From Hirundichthys speculiger (taxonomy: Eukaryota > Chordata > Actinopteri > Beloniformes > Exocoetidae): a stretch of 64,000 nt of DNA. This document shows, one piece after another, positions 41,340-52,199 of this stretch. Location of the stretch: assembly GCA_018398805.1 (NCBI GenBank), contig JAGFBZ010000742.1, forward strand, positions 1 through 64,000. Reading direction: 5' to 3'. The stretch's first letter is position 1. Each line of letters opens with the position of its first letter. Position numbers and translations under genes: made by a program. Below the pieces are notes generated by a model, which was not told the origin of the DNA, made no database searches, and was given only the letters and a program-made list of their open reading frames with translations.

Positions 41340-42001
41340 ACGCCAGCCGGCACCCATGAAACATCTAGACACACAGGTGGAGGTAAAGGCTGAGATGGCC
41401 AGAGGATGAAACTGGAAGTAAGAATGCAGCTCGGAAAACTCTGGGCTGCAAACTTACCTAAAAAAGGAGGGCAAAACAGCACAACAAACTACAGGAAAGA
41501 AAATGGAGCACAGTTACAGTAACAAGGTGCTTCTAATTAACTATGGAATGAGCTGGAGGAGGAAAGAGCTCAGCAGATCATGTTGGCGTCCCCCTGCAGC
41601 GTAGGCCTATAGCAGCATAGCTATGACGAAGCTGTGATTAAGACGAGCTACTCTAGTCTGAGCTCCAACTATTAGCCCTAACACAATATTATTTAGACTA
41701 ACTTGTCGGCTTTATTAAACAGAAATGTTTTCAGTTTAGTTTTAAAGATGGAGGTGGTGTCAGCCTCCTGAACCCAAACTGGTAGCTGGTTCCATAATGA
41801 AGGTGCCTGGTAGCAGAAGGCCCGTCCTCCAGATCTACTTTTAGATATTCTAGGAACGGTGGGAGTCCACAGATTTACAGGAGTACTACCTCCTTTCCAT
41901 TTTTTTGTGTTTTTTTGCTTCAGCATGTGAATATGTGAAATTATACCAGGTAGCTGAGCTCCTACGGTTGGAAACTCTCTTTCTCGGAGGAGCAACAGCA
42001 T
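41340..42001 (-). pseudogene. L2-type LINE C-terminus with 3'UTR
   Basis: A 102-residue minus-strand frame (42001-41693) ends in SRSGGRAFCYQAPSLWNQLP, VWVQEADTTSIFKTKLKTFL and FNKA. This is the usual end of an L2/Rex-type ORF2, downstream of RT. The UTR after it (41692-41340) has a block also found at 16575-16820 and 12005-12115, linking those stretches to the same family. The poly-tail end is missing here. 5' truncated, no RT. Confidence 0.8.
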
Positions 42002-43626
42002 CCAAGGCTGAATGTGTCCATTTCACATTGTAGACATTAAACATATTTTTTGTTTTTTATGACACTTTGTTTACTGCTGAGTCTGGTTGAATGGCCTAAT
42101 GGTTGGATTTTTCTTTTTTTTTTATCCTTTGTGGAGCCAACTCCCATCAAAATAGACCGCCATATGACTGCTGGCTCTTGCTTTGTCATTTAACCTGGTA
42201 AATAACTCCACCAAGTCAGATCTCCAACTCATGCGGATTTGATTAGAGACTTTGACTGACGGTATTAGCGGGACATTATCAAATCACAGTCATCTGCTGA
42301 CGACAGGAAGTTTTGGACTCCATGTTTTTATTCATTACTCCCAGGAGGTTGAATCAGCTCAGATTTGGTCATCAAAGTCTCAACACCTTTTAGATACTCG
42401 GGAGTGAAATCTGTGACATTCAAATCTTTACACAAATATCAGACATTTCTCTCTTAAAGCCTCTTAAATCAAACTACAAATATCTGAAATGAGTAGCATA
42501 ATTAAGTCAGTATAAGGTCATTAACCCTACTGCACATACGTTGATGAAAAGAAACCTCCAATTGAAGTTGCAAAAGATATATTTGAAAACTAAAGAGCAA
42601 CAAGTAATTTTCACTGAAAACCCAGACTACGTTTTTTTCAGTTGAAGGAAGACTGAGAAAAAAAGACAAAAGACAACGACTGTCAACTGGAAACTGTTCA
42701 TGTAGTTAGTAAAAGAAGAAAAGAAGAAGAAGAAGCAGATTACAGAGCTACAGCCAGCAAAAGACTTTCTGTCTGGATGAGTCACTTCTGTTTCTGGAGC
42801 AACTGTTTTACAAATTGGACACAAGGCACACAAGGCATCAGTCACTTTTTCCAACTCAGTCGCTCTATTGAATGTCATAAAACTGTGCAAATCTGTGTTC
42901 TTTATAACTAACTGTTCCAATTACAAACGTATTTTATTTGACTACCCTAGAACCTGTAATCAGAATATATTTTAATATTTTCCATTTGCATAACTTCAGC
43001 TCCAGCTTTCTCTGAGGTGCTTTTCATTTTCTGCAGTTTTATCTGATACATCAAATCTGTTTTTTCAAAGTCGACATCATTTCTTGTAGTCTTAACAAAA
43101 GATAATACGGCCTAAATACAGCCTAAAATCCCCCTTCTCAACCTATATAGCTCTGATTATAGCAGCTAGTATAGCAGCTAGCTCTTCCATGCACCATGCC
43201 TGTTTATTACTCTTTATTACTAGCTTTGTGCTACCCAGTACAGAGTTGCAACAAACGTGATATGATGTGATGTTGGTTGGAAATTTTCTTGTTACTTCAG
43301 ACACCACAATATTTGCTCTTATCTAAAAAAAAAAAACAAAAAAAACAAAAACAAAAAAAACATTTAAGATGAACTGGGAAGCTAAAAGCTGAAATGAGCA
43401 GCTCAGATTCACAGTAGTTACTGGCTTCCTGCACATAATATTAGGTTTACCTTATTATTGAGAAAACATGTTTCTTCTTTATGATAAACACACTATACTT
43501 AGTTTTATCCAGTCTCCTACACATCATCCAGGACCGTGAACTGCTCAGTAGCTTGAGTACTCTATGTAGATACACGCAAAAGTGTGTGACAGGGTTTGTT
43601 TTTATTTTCTTCATTATTTCTATCGT
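42002..43626. other. no gene seen
   Basis: No supported frame; an A-rich tract near 43327-43362. Confidence 0.5.
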
Positions 43627-43919
43627 TCTGGAAGATGAACACTCTCCCTTAAACACTCCCACTTTGTCACATAGCTGCTAGCTAACCTGCTAGCTAGTTG
43701 TAGCAGGTTATCTGGAAGATGAACACTCCCACTTTGTCACATAGCTGCTAGCTAACCTGCTAGCTAGTTGTAGCAGGTTATCTGGAAGATGAACACTCCC
43801 ACTTTGTCACATAGCTGCTAGCTAACCTGCTAGCTAGTTGTAGCAGGTTATCTGGAAGATGAACACTCCCACTTTGTCACATAGCTGCTAGCTAACCTGC
43901 TAGCTAGTTGTAGCAGCTT
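43627..43919 (+). repeat. 70-bp minisatellite, four units, each with a 10-bp stem
   Basis: Units start TCTGGAAGATGAACACT at 43627, 43711, 43781 and 43851. The last three have a 70-bp period and look identical; the first has about 14 extra bases. Each unit contains TAACCTGCTA and TAGCAGGTTA, able to pair around an 8-nt loop. It lies downstream of the ccnd1 3' end. Confidence 0.95.
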
Positions 43920-44699
43920 TGTGGTAAGTTCGGTCATTTCCTGAAAAACAAAAGCAGCTAGCTTTCCAGACTCCATCTAATTCATGTTTTTATTGTGTTG
44001 TCAGCACAAATATGAATACAGTTTGCCTCAGTTGCAGGTAATTGGCATGAAATAGACAACTGTGTGGAATGATTTGTGAAAAACAGCAAAAACAATCTAT
44101 GGCTTGCTGAGCATGACACTGAATCTATTTACAAACTCAAATCAACTCACTGACAGTTTGAAAATTGGAGCACAAAGCTTTTTGTCTTTATAAATATAAA
44201 AAGGGGAGAGGAAGAAAGGCCAGCATGGGCCTAAAAGGGGGATAAAGTCTCTTTCACCGAGACAGCTTAACACTCAACAGAGTTATACATATCCCATTTT
44301 CTGTTATGGCACCAGTATCAAAGCATGCACTGGACTCACTGGTTTCCATCGCGGATGCTTCACCTCAAACAGGTTTAACAGAGCTGGTAGGCACTGAACC
44401 AGCAATCAGAATAGAATAAGAACTAACAAACAAAAAGACTAAAATTAGAAATAGATCTTGACTGTCACATGAGGTAATGTGGATCAAAGTACTTCTGTAC
44501 ATTGTCTAATTTTTCCATGTTTTTTTGGAATAGTTTGGAAATCATATTATGTAATTATAAACAAAAAAAAAACTGATCACATATAATCTACACAGAACAA
44601 CAAATGAGGATGTCAATAACAATTTTCTATGAGAAAATTCAAACCTAGAATGGCAGTACATTGACATTTATATGTATAAAACAAAAAACAACCAAAATG

Positions 44700-44707
44700 T
44701 AGCAGCA
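44700..44707 (-). promoter_or_regulatory. possible miR-15/16 seed site
   Basis: On the ccnd1 transcript strand this reads TGCTGCTA, an 8-mer match to the miR-15/16 seed. CCND1 is an established miR-15/16 target. Only valid if the 3'UTR reaches this point. Confidence 0.35.
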
Positions 44708-45862
44708 AACAACAGGAGAAAAGCATTGTTTTTAATCAGTTTCTTTTTTTTTTTTCCTTTTTTTTCTTTAAACACGTAGCTGGGATTTATTTTCTATAGC
44801 AGCGGAATACAAGGAGTGTTTCTCTCCTACTTTCTATCTTTAATGTACAATCAGAAACCTAGTTTTTTAGAGTTCCTACACAGTTTGACATACTACCTGA
44901 ATTTAGCACGTTTACCACTCTTTGATTTAAAAAAAAAAAAGGAGCTTCTCCTACTCACATCCTTACATTTAAAAGGTACGTCAACCTGATCATCAAAACG
45001 TTTCCATCCTGTGTAGGAACCCTGACTTGAATTCTACAGCAACGAGACGCACCTATCGGCGAGTCTTCACCCTTTTAGCCACCTTTCACCTCTTGGTACT
45101 GTTGCCGGCTTCGCTCTCCCTCTTATTCTTTTTTTTTTAGGCAAGTCCCCAAGAAACGCAGCCCACGTCTTTTCGGTTTGTGCAAAATCACATCAATAGT
45201 CTCATCACTCCTCTTTTTTTTTGTTAAGCTTTATCCATTTCCCATATTCCATGAGCAGTATCCAAACTGAGGTTGTGTATGGGGGGGGGGGGGGGGGATG
45301 CTGTCCAGGTGAGTCAGAGGCAGGTCAGAGGTTCACTTTTACCTTGTTTCTGGACTGCAGGGCTGCTCTTGGGGGGGGGAAGAGATAAGCTCACTGCTTC
45401 AGTTAAACTTCAGTAGGTGGAGCCATAGTCAGTTGCAAGTTATAAAAATAAATATGTCGTACTATATAAAAATAACGCATTATTTTAACTATAAAAATAA
45501 TACTTGTTTTTTTTTACTTTTATCTCTGAAGTAATAGCCTTTGGCTCTGCATGCTGAGGTTTAACTAAACGAAATGATCAGAGCAGCTCTGCCTGTAGAA
45601 AACAGTACTGAAGTAAAAGTTGAACGTGAGACAGAGCGATGGCGGCGAGGCTCATGACGGGGTCAAGCAGCACTCAGTCATGGTTTTAGTTTTTCTCTTC
45701 CACGCTGGTCAATTCTTTGTCCCGTTAGATGAATCGGATCCAGGTGCAAGTGTATGGAAACGCTGCCAAAAGACTGCAGTTTTAACCCCCTATTCCATTT
45801 TTAATGTTCTATTACAAACTTATTCACTGTGATTTTTTCAGTTGAGCCAGCAGCGCCGACCA

Positions 45863-45869
45863 AAAGTGC
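45863..45869 (-). promoter_or_regulatory. possible miR-17/20/106 seed site
   Basis: The transcript strand reads GCACTTT, a 7-mer match to the miR-17 family seed, about 1 kb after the stop. CCND1 is a known target of this family. Confidence 0.35.
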
Positions 45870-46864
45870 TTTTTCCTTTTTTTTTTTCTTTTTCTTTCAT
45901 TTTTTTTTTTTTTTTTTTTTTTTAAGAAAACAACATTGGAATGGTATTAGAATTAACTACGCAGAGGAAGAAATCATAACCGACTGTGGACTGCTCTGCT
46001 TACGTGTGCGCTGATTTGATGTTATCAAATTACAACAAGCTGAAACTGGTATAATTAATGTCATCAAGGAATAAAAAAAAAAATAATAATTCCATTTGTC
46101 CACATCAGCAGTCCACAGTCAAAAAAACAGAAAGCGTCACTCACTACACTGACTTTAAAAAACAAAAACAAAAAAGCTTGGAAAAGAAGAGGTATAAGAC
46201 TAAATTATATAATAAAGTGACTAAACATAAGCAAGCAGGAGTAAATGAAAGTCCGCACTACGAGACAAACACTGAACTGGGACAGTCTAAATTATTCTAG
46301 ATACAACGCTAAAGAAATAAAAGAGTCTTTGCTTTAATAGACTTCAGGTTTCAGGAGGAGTCCTGAAGACAGACTATGAAGACCTACTGGACACGACACT
46401 TTGGGATGTTTTAGTAGGCAAGTTGAGTCTGCATTAATTTAAAGATTCCTAGTTTAAATGTGTGAGGGAAAAAGGAAAAAAAAAAATCTAGTCAAATATA
46501 TGTTTCTGTGGCTTCCACCCCAGCCCACGCAGCTCAGCGATATACATTGTCTTTTCTTCTAGAACATTTCTGTAGTGTTCGGATCTTTTCCCAGGAGGGG
46601 GCGGGGACACTGCCAGGAAATGTGACATTGGGTATTTTTGCATGGCATTGTGGGGCGCTCTGGTCTTGTCCTGGCAGCCATAGTGGACAGCATGCATGTG
46701 AGGGACATATCGGTCATAAAGGAGGCCCACGAGGAAGCAGGAAAGGGAAAGAGGATGGGGTTCTGACTTGGGTGGACCTCTCCCGGACCCGCACATCAGC
46801 ATCCTCTGACAACAGCGTTCCCTTGATCATCGGGTTATTTGCGCGACGCGGTCGTAACGCCGTC

Positions 46865-49800
46865 TCAAATGTTGACGTCTCGCACATCTGTCGGCGTGCA
46901 GGACAGGTCCGCCTCTTCGTCCACGCGCTTGGTTTCTGAGGCGCCGGAGTGCTGCTGGGCCTGCCGCAGGCTGGACTCCAGCAGGGACTCGATCTGCTCC
47001 TGACACGACCGTAGGCAGTCCTGCAAGCACACAGTCAAACCCGAGTCAGAACCGTCGCAGAGCAAAGGTGACATCACATTCACTGGCATTAGGAGGGTGT
47101 GTGTGCGTTTCCATACCGGGTCACTGCGAATGACCTGTGACAGGAAGTTGGTGAGGTTCTGGGAGGACAAGGAGGTGTCTTGGCTCTTCAGGAAAAGGCC
47201 TTGAACAGCAGCGACGACACTGCCGGCTGCCACCATAGACGGAGGACTGGCAATGAAGTTGACGTCTGTTGAAACAGCATTTTAGAGGACGTTATAACAT
47301 TTCTATTACACAGTTTGACAGTAAATGTAAAGAAAATTAAATTTTTTTTTTTTTTTTAAAATCCCACTGATGCTGCACATATGCGGGCTCATATTCACCA
47401 AAAAGGTCCTGAACAACCAGTAACTCACTGGTGCTAATAGGCTCTTGCTGATTGTGCTAGCATAATTTTTGGCATAATCTGAGGAATTGAGCATAATTTT
47501 GCCCTTTTTCCAAAAGTAGCACTGCTAGAATAATCCGTATATTTTCTTGTTTTAATAGCACAATTTTAGAATAATTCAAGAAAACGAAGATCTCAGCTTC
47601 ACGCCAAATGTATAGGCCTAACCACCGGATAAAGTTACCCAGGTTTTGAACGACCGGGCCCAGAACGTCAGGCAAGGGTTAATAAAATATATTTTCAAAC
47701 TTGTCTTGTGAGTCGTGAAGTTTGTGCACAGAATAAATTTTTTAAAAAGTAGCATAATTTTGAAAAGCGAGCATAATTTGAGCATAATTTGGGCAAAAAA
47801 CGAGCACTGCCACTAGCATAGTACGCCACTTTTACTAGCACAATCGGCAAATGCCTATTTGACATTGTTGTTAGCGTTTGGATGTCATTACAGTGTTTAG
47901 CACCTAGGCATTTGCCGATTGTGCTAGTAAAAGTAGCGTACTATGCTAGTGGCAGTGCTCGTTTTTTGCCTAAATTATGCTCAAATTATGCTCGCTTTTC
48001 AAATTATGCTACTTTTTAAAAAAATTATTCTGTGCGCAAACTTCACAACTCACAAGACAAGTTTGAAAATGTATTTTATTAACCCTGGCCTGACGTTCTG
48101 GGCTCGGTTGTTCAAAACCTGGGTAACTTTATCCGGTGGTTAGGCCTATACGTTTGGCGTGGCGGCCGCCATTTTGAAACGAGCACTTGGAGAAAGACTA
48201 AGGAGTCTGGGACCGAGACACAGACTTCCGGTTCTGTGTTATCGAATTCCCGCGGTATCTCAACACAACTAAAAAGCAATCGCAAAATAGGAGTGGAACC
48301 AACTGTTAATAGTAATCTATCGTTTTTAGTAGCTGAGATCTTCGTTTTCTTGAATTATTCTAAAATTGTGCAATTAAGACAAGAAAATATACGGATTATG
48401 CTAGCAGTGCTACTTTTGAAAAAAGGGCAAAAATTATGCTCAATTCCTCAGATTATGCCAAAAAATTATGCTAGCACAATCGGCAAGAGCCTAATGTAAA
48501 ACGTACAACTGAGCAACTACGTGCAATTTTGCAGTACAAAAAGTCGTCTATACGGTTGCGCAATATAAATACAATTGATTGTAGCCATAATAGTATATGA
48601 AAAAAAAAGGAAATAAATGGTAGTCTGTCATCTAATTCACACTAAATGTCAATAATATATTTGGAAAATCAGAGAAGCCTCACTTGGATGCTAATTTTTT
48701 CTTTTTTTTGTTGTTTGAGGGATTAAAAACACTGCGCTAAAAAGTCATTTTCATTGTTTTTAGTATCTGCATAGGCCATTTGCGGTCAGAAATGAAGACT
48801 GCCTTGTTCAACAGAAATGACGGCATCCAAAAAAAAACAAGTAAGAGGGCTGTAAATTAACAAATAAAGGATAGTTTTATTATTATTAATGTACATGGCC
48901 CACCTGTAGCACAGAGAGCCACGAAGGTCTGAGCGTGCTTCCTGAGGATCTGCTTGGTGGAGGGGTGGATCTTCAGCTTTGACAGGAAGTGGTCGATGAA
49001 GTCGTGAGGGGTGACTGAAGCCAGATCCCACTTCAGCTTGTTCAGAACCAGCAGCTCCATTTGCTGTGGACGAGACCAGACCGGAAGGCCTTCATTCAGA
49101 CTGACCCACTTACGTTACACAGAAATGCATTTTCGTCCTCACGTCTGCTGTGACTTAAATACGATCGTTTAATCAGTATGTATTTTGTTCCATATAGTGT
49201 AATATATGCAATAATGTACTTTTCCGTGTCTCTACAATGTCTCTTCCACCCTTAACTTAACTCAACTTAACTTTCTGTAAAAAAAAAACAAACAAACATA
49301 AAAAAAAAAGCATATTAAATTTTTCAGCAATGATCCAAAAAGCTTAATTCAGCCATTTCCTTATCTTCCAATCTTAACACACACAAACTTATATACATTT
49401 GTGGAACAGGATATTTCACATGCTACCTCTGGATGGACTTATGAGTCACATTATTATGCATATTTTACTGCATATATGACAGAAAACTGTCATTGTTTAA
49501 TCACTGCCAGTTCCCTGCACCTCCGCCTCACGGCCAGCGGGTGTCGCTGTAAATCTGAGTTTTCCTGGCAGCGTTTGAGACCATTGAAACCAGTGAGGCC
49601 TTGCAGTCACTGTGGGACGGTCGCAGCCAGAACCTGCTGCAACATTTGTACCTTTCAATCACACGTTTTAATCGCCGCCAACGCTCCAAATATCTTTCAA
49701 CACCGACAAACCAGACGGCTGCGCCCCCCCCCCCCCCCCACACACACACGGCCTCCTGTACGTGAAAGCGTGCGGGGCTACTGTGCGTGTTATGCAACGT

Positions 49801-51613
49801 GCACGTCTGCAGAAGTGAATTACCAGCAGCTCTCCGGGATGGACCGAGTTGTCCGTGTAAATGCAGAGTTTCTCCGCCGTTAAGGGAACCGTCTCCTTCA
49901 TCTTGGACGCCAGAAACATGCACGTCGCTCCGAGCAGCTGCAGCCTCGTTTTCCTGGTGGCCTCCACCGATAAAAATCTGTCCAAATAGTTCATAGCCAG
50001 CGGGAAAACCTCCTCCTCGCACTTCTGCTCCTCGCAGACCTGAGAGGTGAGAAAAAGCACGTTAGAGGGTTTGCTGCTGCTGCTGCTCGCGTTCATGTGC
50101 ATCATCATCATCGAGCCTTCGCCCCCAAAGACTCGCCGTCCGTGTTGGCGCCGCTGACCACCATCCTCCGAAACGAAACGAAAATATTAAAAGAAATTAA
50201 AACATTATGGGATTTTATTTGATTTATCCGTCTATGTTTAAATATACCGGAAGGCATGTTTTTTTAATTTATTTATTTATTTATTTTATTTTAAAGCAAA
50301 CTCATTGTTGACATTTAACCAAAATCATTTAAAAGCAATATATAAAAATCATGAATCGGTACGGTGGGATGTTTAGGTTGAAGTGTTGCAGTAATGAAAA
50401 TTAAGTTTGCTGTCAGTTCAGACTGAAACACAAAGGTGGCGTCGATGCAAGTTTCACTCTCTAATTTCAACTTCGTCATCTTTTCAAAAAATATTTATAA
50501 ATATTTAAAAATTACCAGGCTGAGTAAAATCTACATGTAAATGACCGTCAACGAATCCCTGATCGGATGGCGATGAAATGGGTCGAATTGCGATTGTAAT
50601 TAATTTTTTAGAAATTATTTATCGGAGAGGGCACGTTCACGTGCTGCGGGCGACGCTTCCCTTCGGTCGCCGATGCGCGATTTCAGAAATTAATAAAAAA
50701 TATATAACTGCGTTTTATTGTAATAAAAAGTTTATGTAAATGTTTAAAAACGTCTAAACTATCAAACCCGACTGCTGAAATCGAATTGTTACTTTTTTGT
50801 TTTTAAAAAAAGTCTATTTTTCTGAGCGACCTTCACAGACAGCGCTGACTCCTGGGAAGCAAAACAAACTTTACCAGTTGATACCAGTCCAATAAAAGTT
50901 CCCAGTTATTATGTAAGAGCCACATGCTATAGCTGGATTTCCGAGCGACATAACGGTTTTACTGTCATTGCTGTTGATGTTACAGATTTTTAATGATATT
51001 AAAAAAGCCCTCACACACCGCAACAAAGATGGCGCGTAATAGGCTACTGGCACGGGCCAGACTGCATACGTGTACATCGCTGATATTTTGGAGAAAAAAT
51101 CCAATCTTAACAAATGCGACAGGCTCTGGAGGTTCTATAAACTGGGGGATAATGAATAAGAAGGCATTTCTGCTGGAAGGTGATTTAGATTTGTCGACGG
51201 GTACCGCCGCTGGAGCCCAGTTGGAGGACCACCCAGAACTGTTCGGGACACATTTCCAAAGCCTTTAAGTAACACGCGGAGTGAAACATCAACGACAACC
51301 GTCTCATTCAGGGGTTTTTAAAAAAAAAAAAATATTTATATTTATATCATGTTTGGGTTGTTCTCACAGCCAGTGAAGCTGGCAGCACGACTCACTCACA
51401 GAAACAGAAACCCACCTCTAACATCCAGGTGGCTAAAATCTTCCTCATTCTGGGAACTATTTCTTTCTGAACGCACTTGAAGTAATTAGGCGACGGCAGG
51501 TAGTTCTCCTCTGCCTTCAGCATGGTCTGGAGGACCCGGTCCGTGAGCAGGTTCACGTCCTGGTAGGCTCTCCGGATGGAGTCCACCTCGCAGCACAGCA
51601 GCTGGTCCTCCAT
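46865..51613 (-). CDS. ccnd1: cyclin D1, five exons
   Basis: Exons on the minus strand: 51613-51416 (198 nt), 50039-49824 (216), 49063-48904 (160), 47265-47117 (149) and 47020-46865 (156 with stop), total 292 residues. The first four lengths equal those I recall for human CCND1, all introns are GT-AG and phases match. The ATG follows an in-frame TGA at 51640-51638. LLCCE at residues 5-9 is the RB-binding LxCxE motif. The cyclin box carries [29 protein letters not shown] and ASKMKE with the CDK-contact lysine at 112. The C-terminus SLRQAQQ then [10 protein letters not shown] holds the phosphodegron threonine (residue 283, equal to human T286). These blocks separate D1 from D2 and D3. It activates CDK4/6 to phosphorylate RB in G1. 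Intron 4 is only 96 bp. Confidence 0.98.
47438..47857 (-). mobile_element. MITE-1 copy D in ccnd1 intron 3
   Basis: Ends TAGGCTCTTGCTGATTG and CAATCGGCAAATGCCTA; 420 bp, internally deleted. Its flanks, GGTGCTAA on the left and TTTGACAT on the right, do not match each other but match, as reverse complements, the flanks of copy E. Confidence 0.9.
47905..48493 (+). mobile_element. MITE-1 copy E in ccnd1 intron 3
   Basis: Ends TAGGCATTTGCCGATTG and CAATCGGCAAGAGCCTA, 589 bp, very similar to copy C including GCCGCCATTTT (48165-48175) and the following open frame. Left flank TTAGCACC and right flank ATGTAAAA do not match each other. Confidence 0.92.
51029..51268 (+). CDS. unidentified 79-codon ORF antisense within ccnd1 intron 1
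   Basis: Starts [17 protein letters not shown] and ends [10 protein letters not shown]. The N-terminus is arginine-rich and could look like a mitochondrial presequence; the rest has no domain I know. The ATG lies in AAAGATGGCGCG, a YY1-like context often found at start codons of TATA-less genes and of several elements in this window. It could be a first exon of a transposon or chance. No splice partner or polyadenylation signal was identified. Confidence 0.2.
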   Translation: MARNRLLARARLHTCTSLIFWRKNPILTNATGSGGSINWGIMNKKAFLLEGDLDLSTGTAAGAQLEDHPELFGTHFQSL

Positions 51614-51845
51614 GATCGAAGCTCCTTCTGCCCGGGATCAAACTGGAAGAATAAAACCGTCCCCGTGTTTGTTGGAGCTTCACGCGGCGCGTCTCGGGTC
51701 GCTTTCTTCTCTCTGGGCTCGTGCTGATGTCGCTCTGTTACTCCTCCGGTGTGCGCGAGCCCTCTGAGGACCGGAGCGCTGTGCTCCTCGAGACAAAAAC
51801 CCCTTATCCGCGCTCGCTCCGCGCTCATGCGCATTTACGCACAAG

Positions 51846-51868
51846 CACACACACACACACACACACAC
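51846..51868. repeat. (CA)n microsatellite in the ccnd1 5' region
   Basis: About 12 CA units within 260 bp of the start codon, probably at or near the transcription start. Confidence 0.95.
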
Positions 51869-51904
51869 GTTCGTCTGTGAGCGCGCACGGTGAATAAAGG
51901 TTGG

Positions 51905-52040
51905 AGGGGGGGGGGGGGGGGGTGACGTCAGCTGTTGTTAAGGGGGGGGCGGGGGGGCGGGGGGATCAAAGAGACATGCAGTCTGCTTGGGAGCGCGCGA
52001 GGAAGGGATTGTGTTATATACATATATATGTACATACAGA

Positions 52041-52080
<40 letters not shown>

Positions 52081-52130
52081 GGCGGGGGGGGGGGACCTCC
52101 TCCTCGCACCCCCCCCCCCCCCCCCCCTTG
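51905..52130. repeat. G-tract, GA and C-tract low-complexity block upstream of ccnd1
   Basis: G runs at 51905-51922 and 51941-51963 (the second broken by C, GC-box-like GGGGCGGGG), a GA repeat at about 52047-52078, a G run at 52085-52094 and a C run at 52109-52127. These could bind Sp1 factors and form quadruplex structures. Confidence 0.85.
51923..51930. promoter_or_regulatory. perfect CRE in the ccnd1 promoter
   Basis: TGACGTCA, the palindromic CREB/ATF site, 310 bp upstream of the ATG. Human CCND1 has a functional CRE just upstream of its start site at a similar distance from the ATG, so this is likely the orthologous element. It is immediately next to long G tracts. Confidence 0.7.
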
Positions 52131-52199
52131 CCTGAGGAGGAGGTGGGAGGTCCGGGGCCGAGTCAGGGGGGGATTTTCTGACAGAATAGCGTCTTCTCT

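Larger units (their letters stand above)
43989..46864 (-). other. ccnd1 3'UTR and downstream region (extent uncertain)
   Basis: No coding sequence, consistent with the long 3'UTR of cyclin D1 (about 3 kb in human). Minus-strand AATAAA candidates are at 44792-44787 (UTR about 2.1 kb) and 43994-43989 (about 2.9 kb). Homopolymers include G runs at 45281-45297 and 45372-45379 and a T run around 45899-45923 (plus strand). Many ATTTA-type elements occur on the transcript strand. Two microRNA seed matches are listed separately. Confidence 0.55.

Noticed and set aside
43627..43919. CRISPR-like array
   Set aside because: Units are directly adjacent with no variable spacers, in a vertebrate genome.
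46508..46939. 143-codon plus-strand frame over the ccnd1 3' end
   Set aside because: Antisense shadow of ccnd1 exon 5 and 3'UTR, without a known domain.
46865..51613. Possible identity as cyclin D2 or D3
   Set aside because: The N-terminal LLCCEVD, the [14 protein letters not shown] block, the SLRQAQQ segment and neighbouring lto1 all point to D1.
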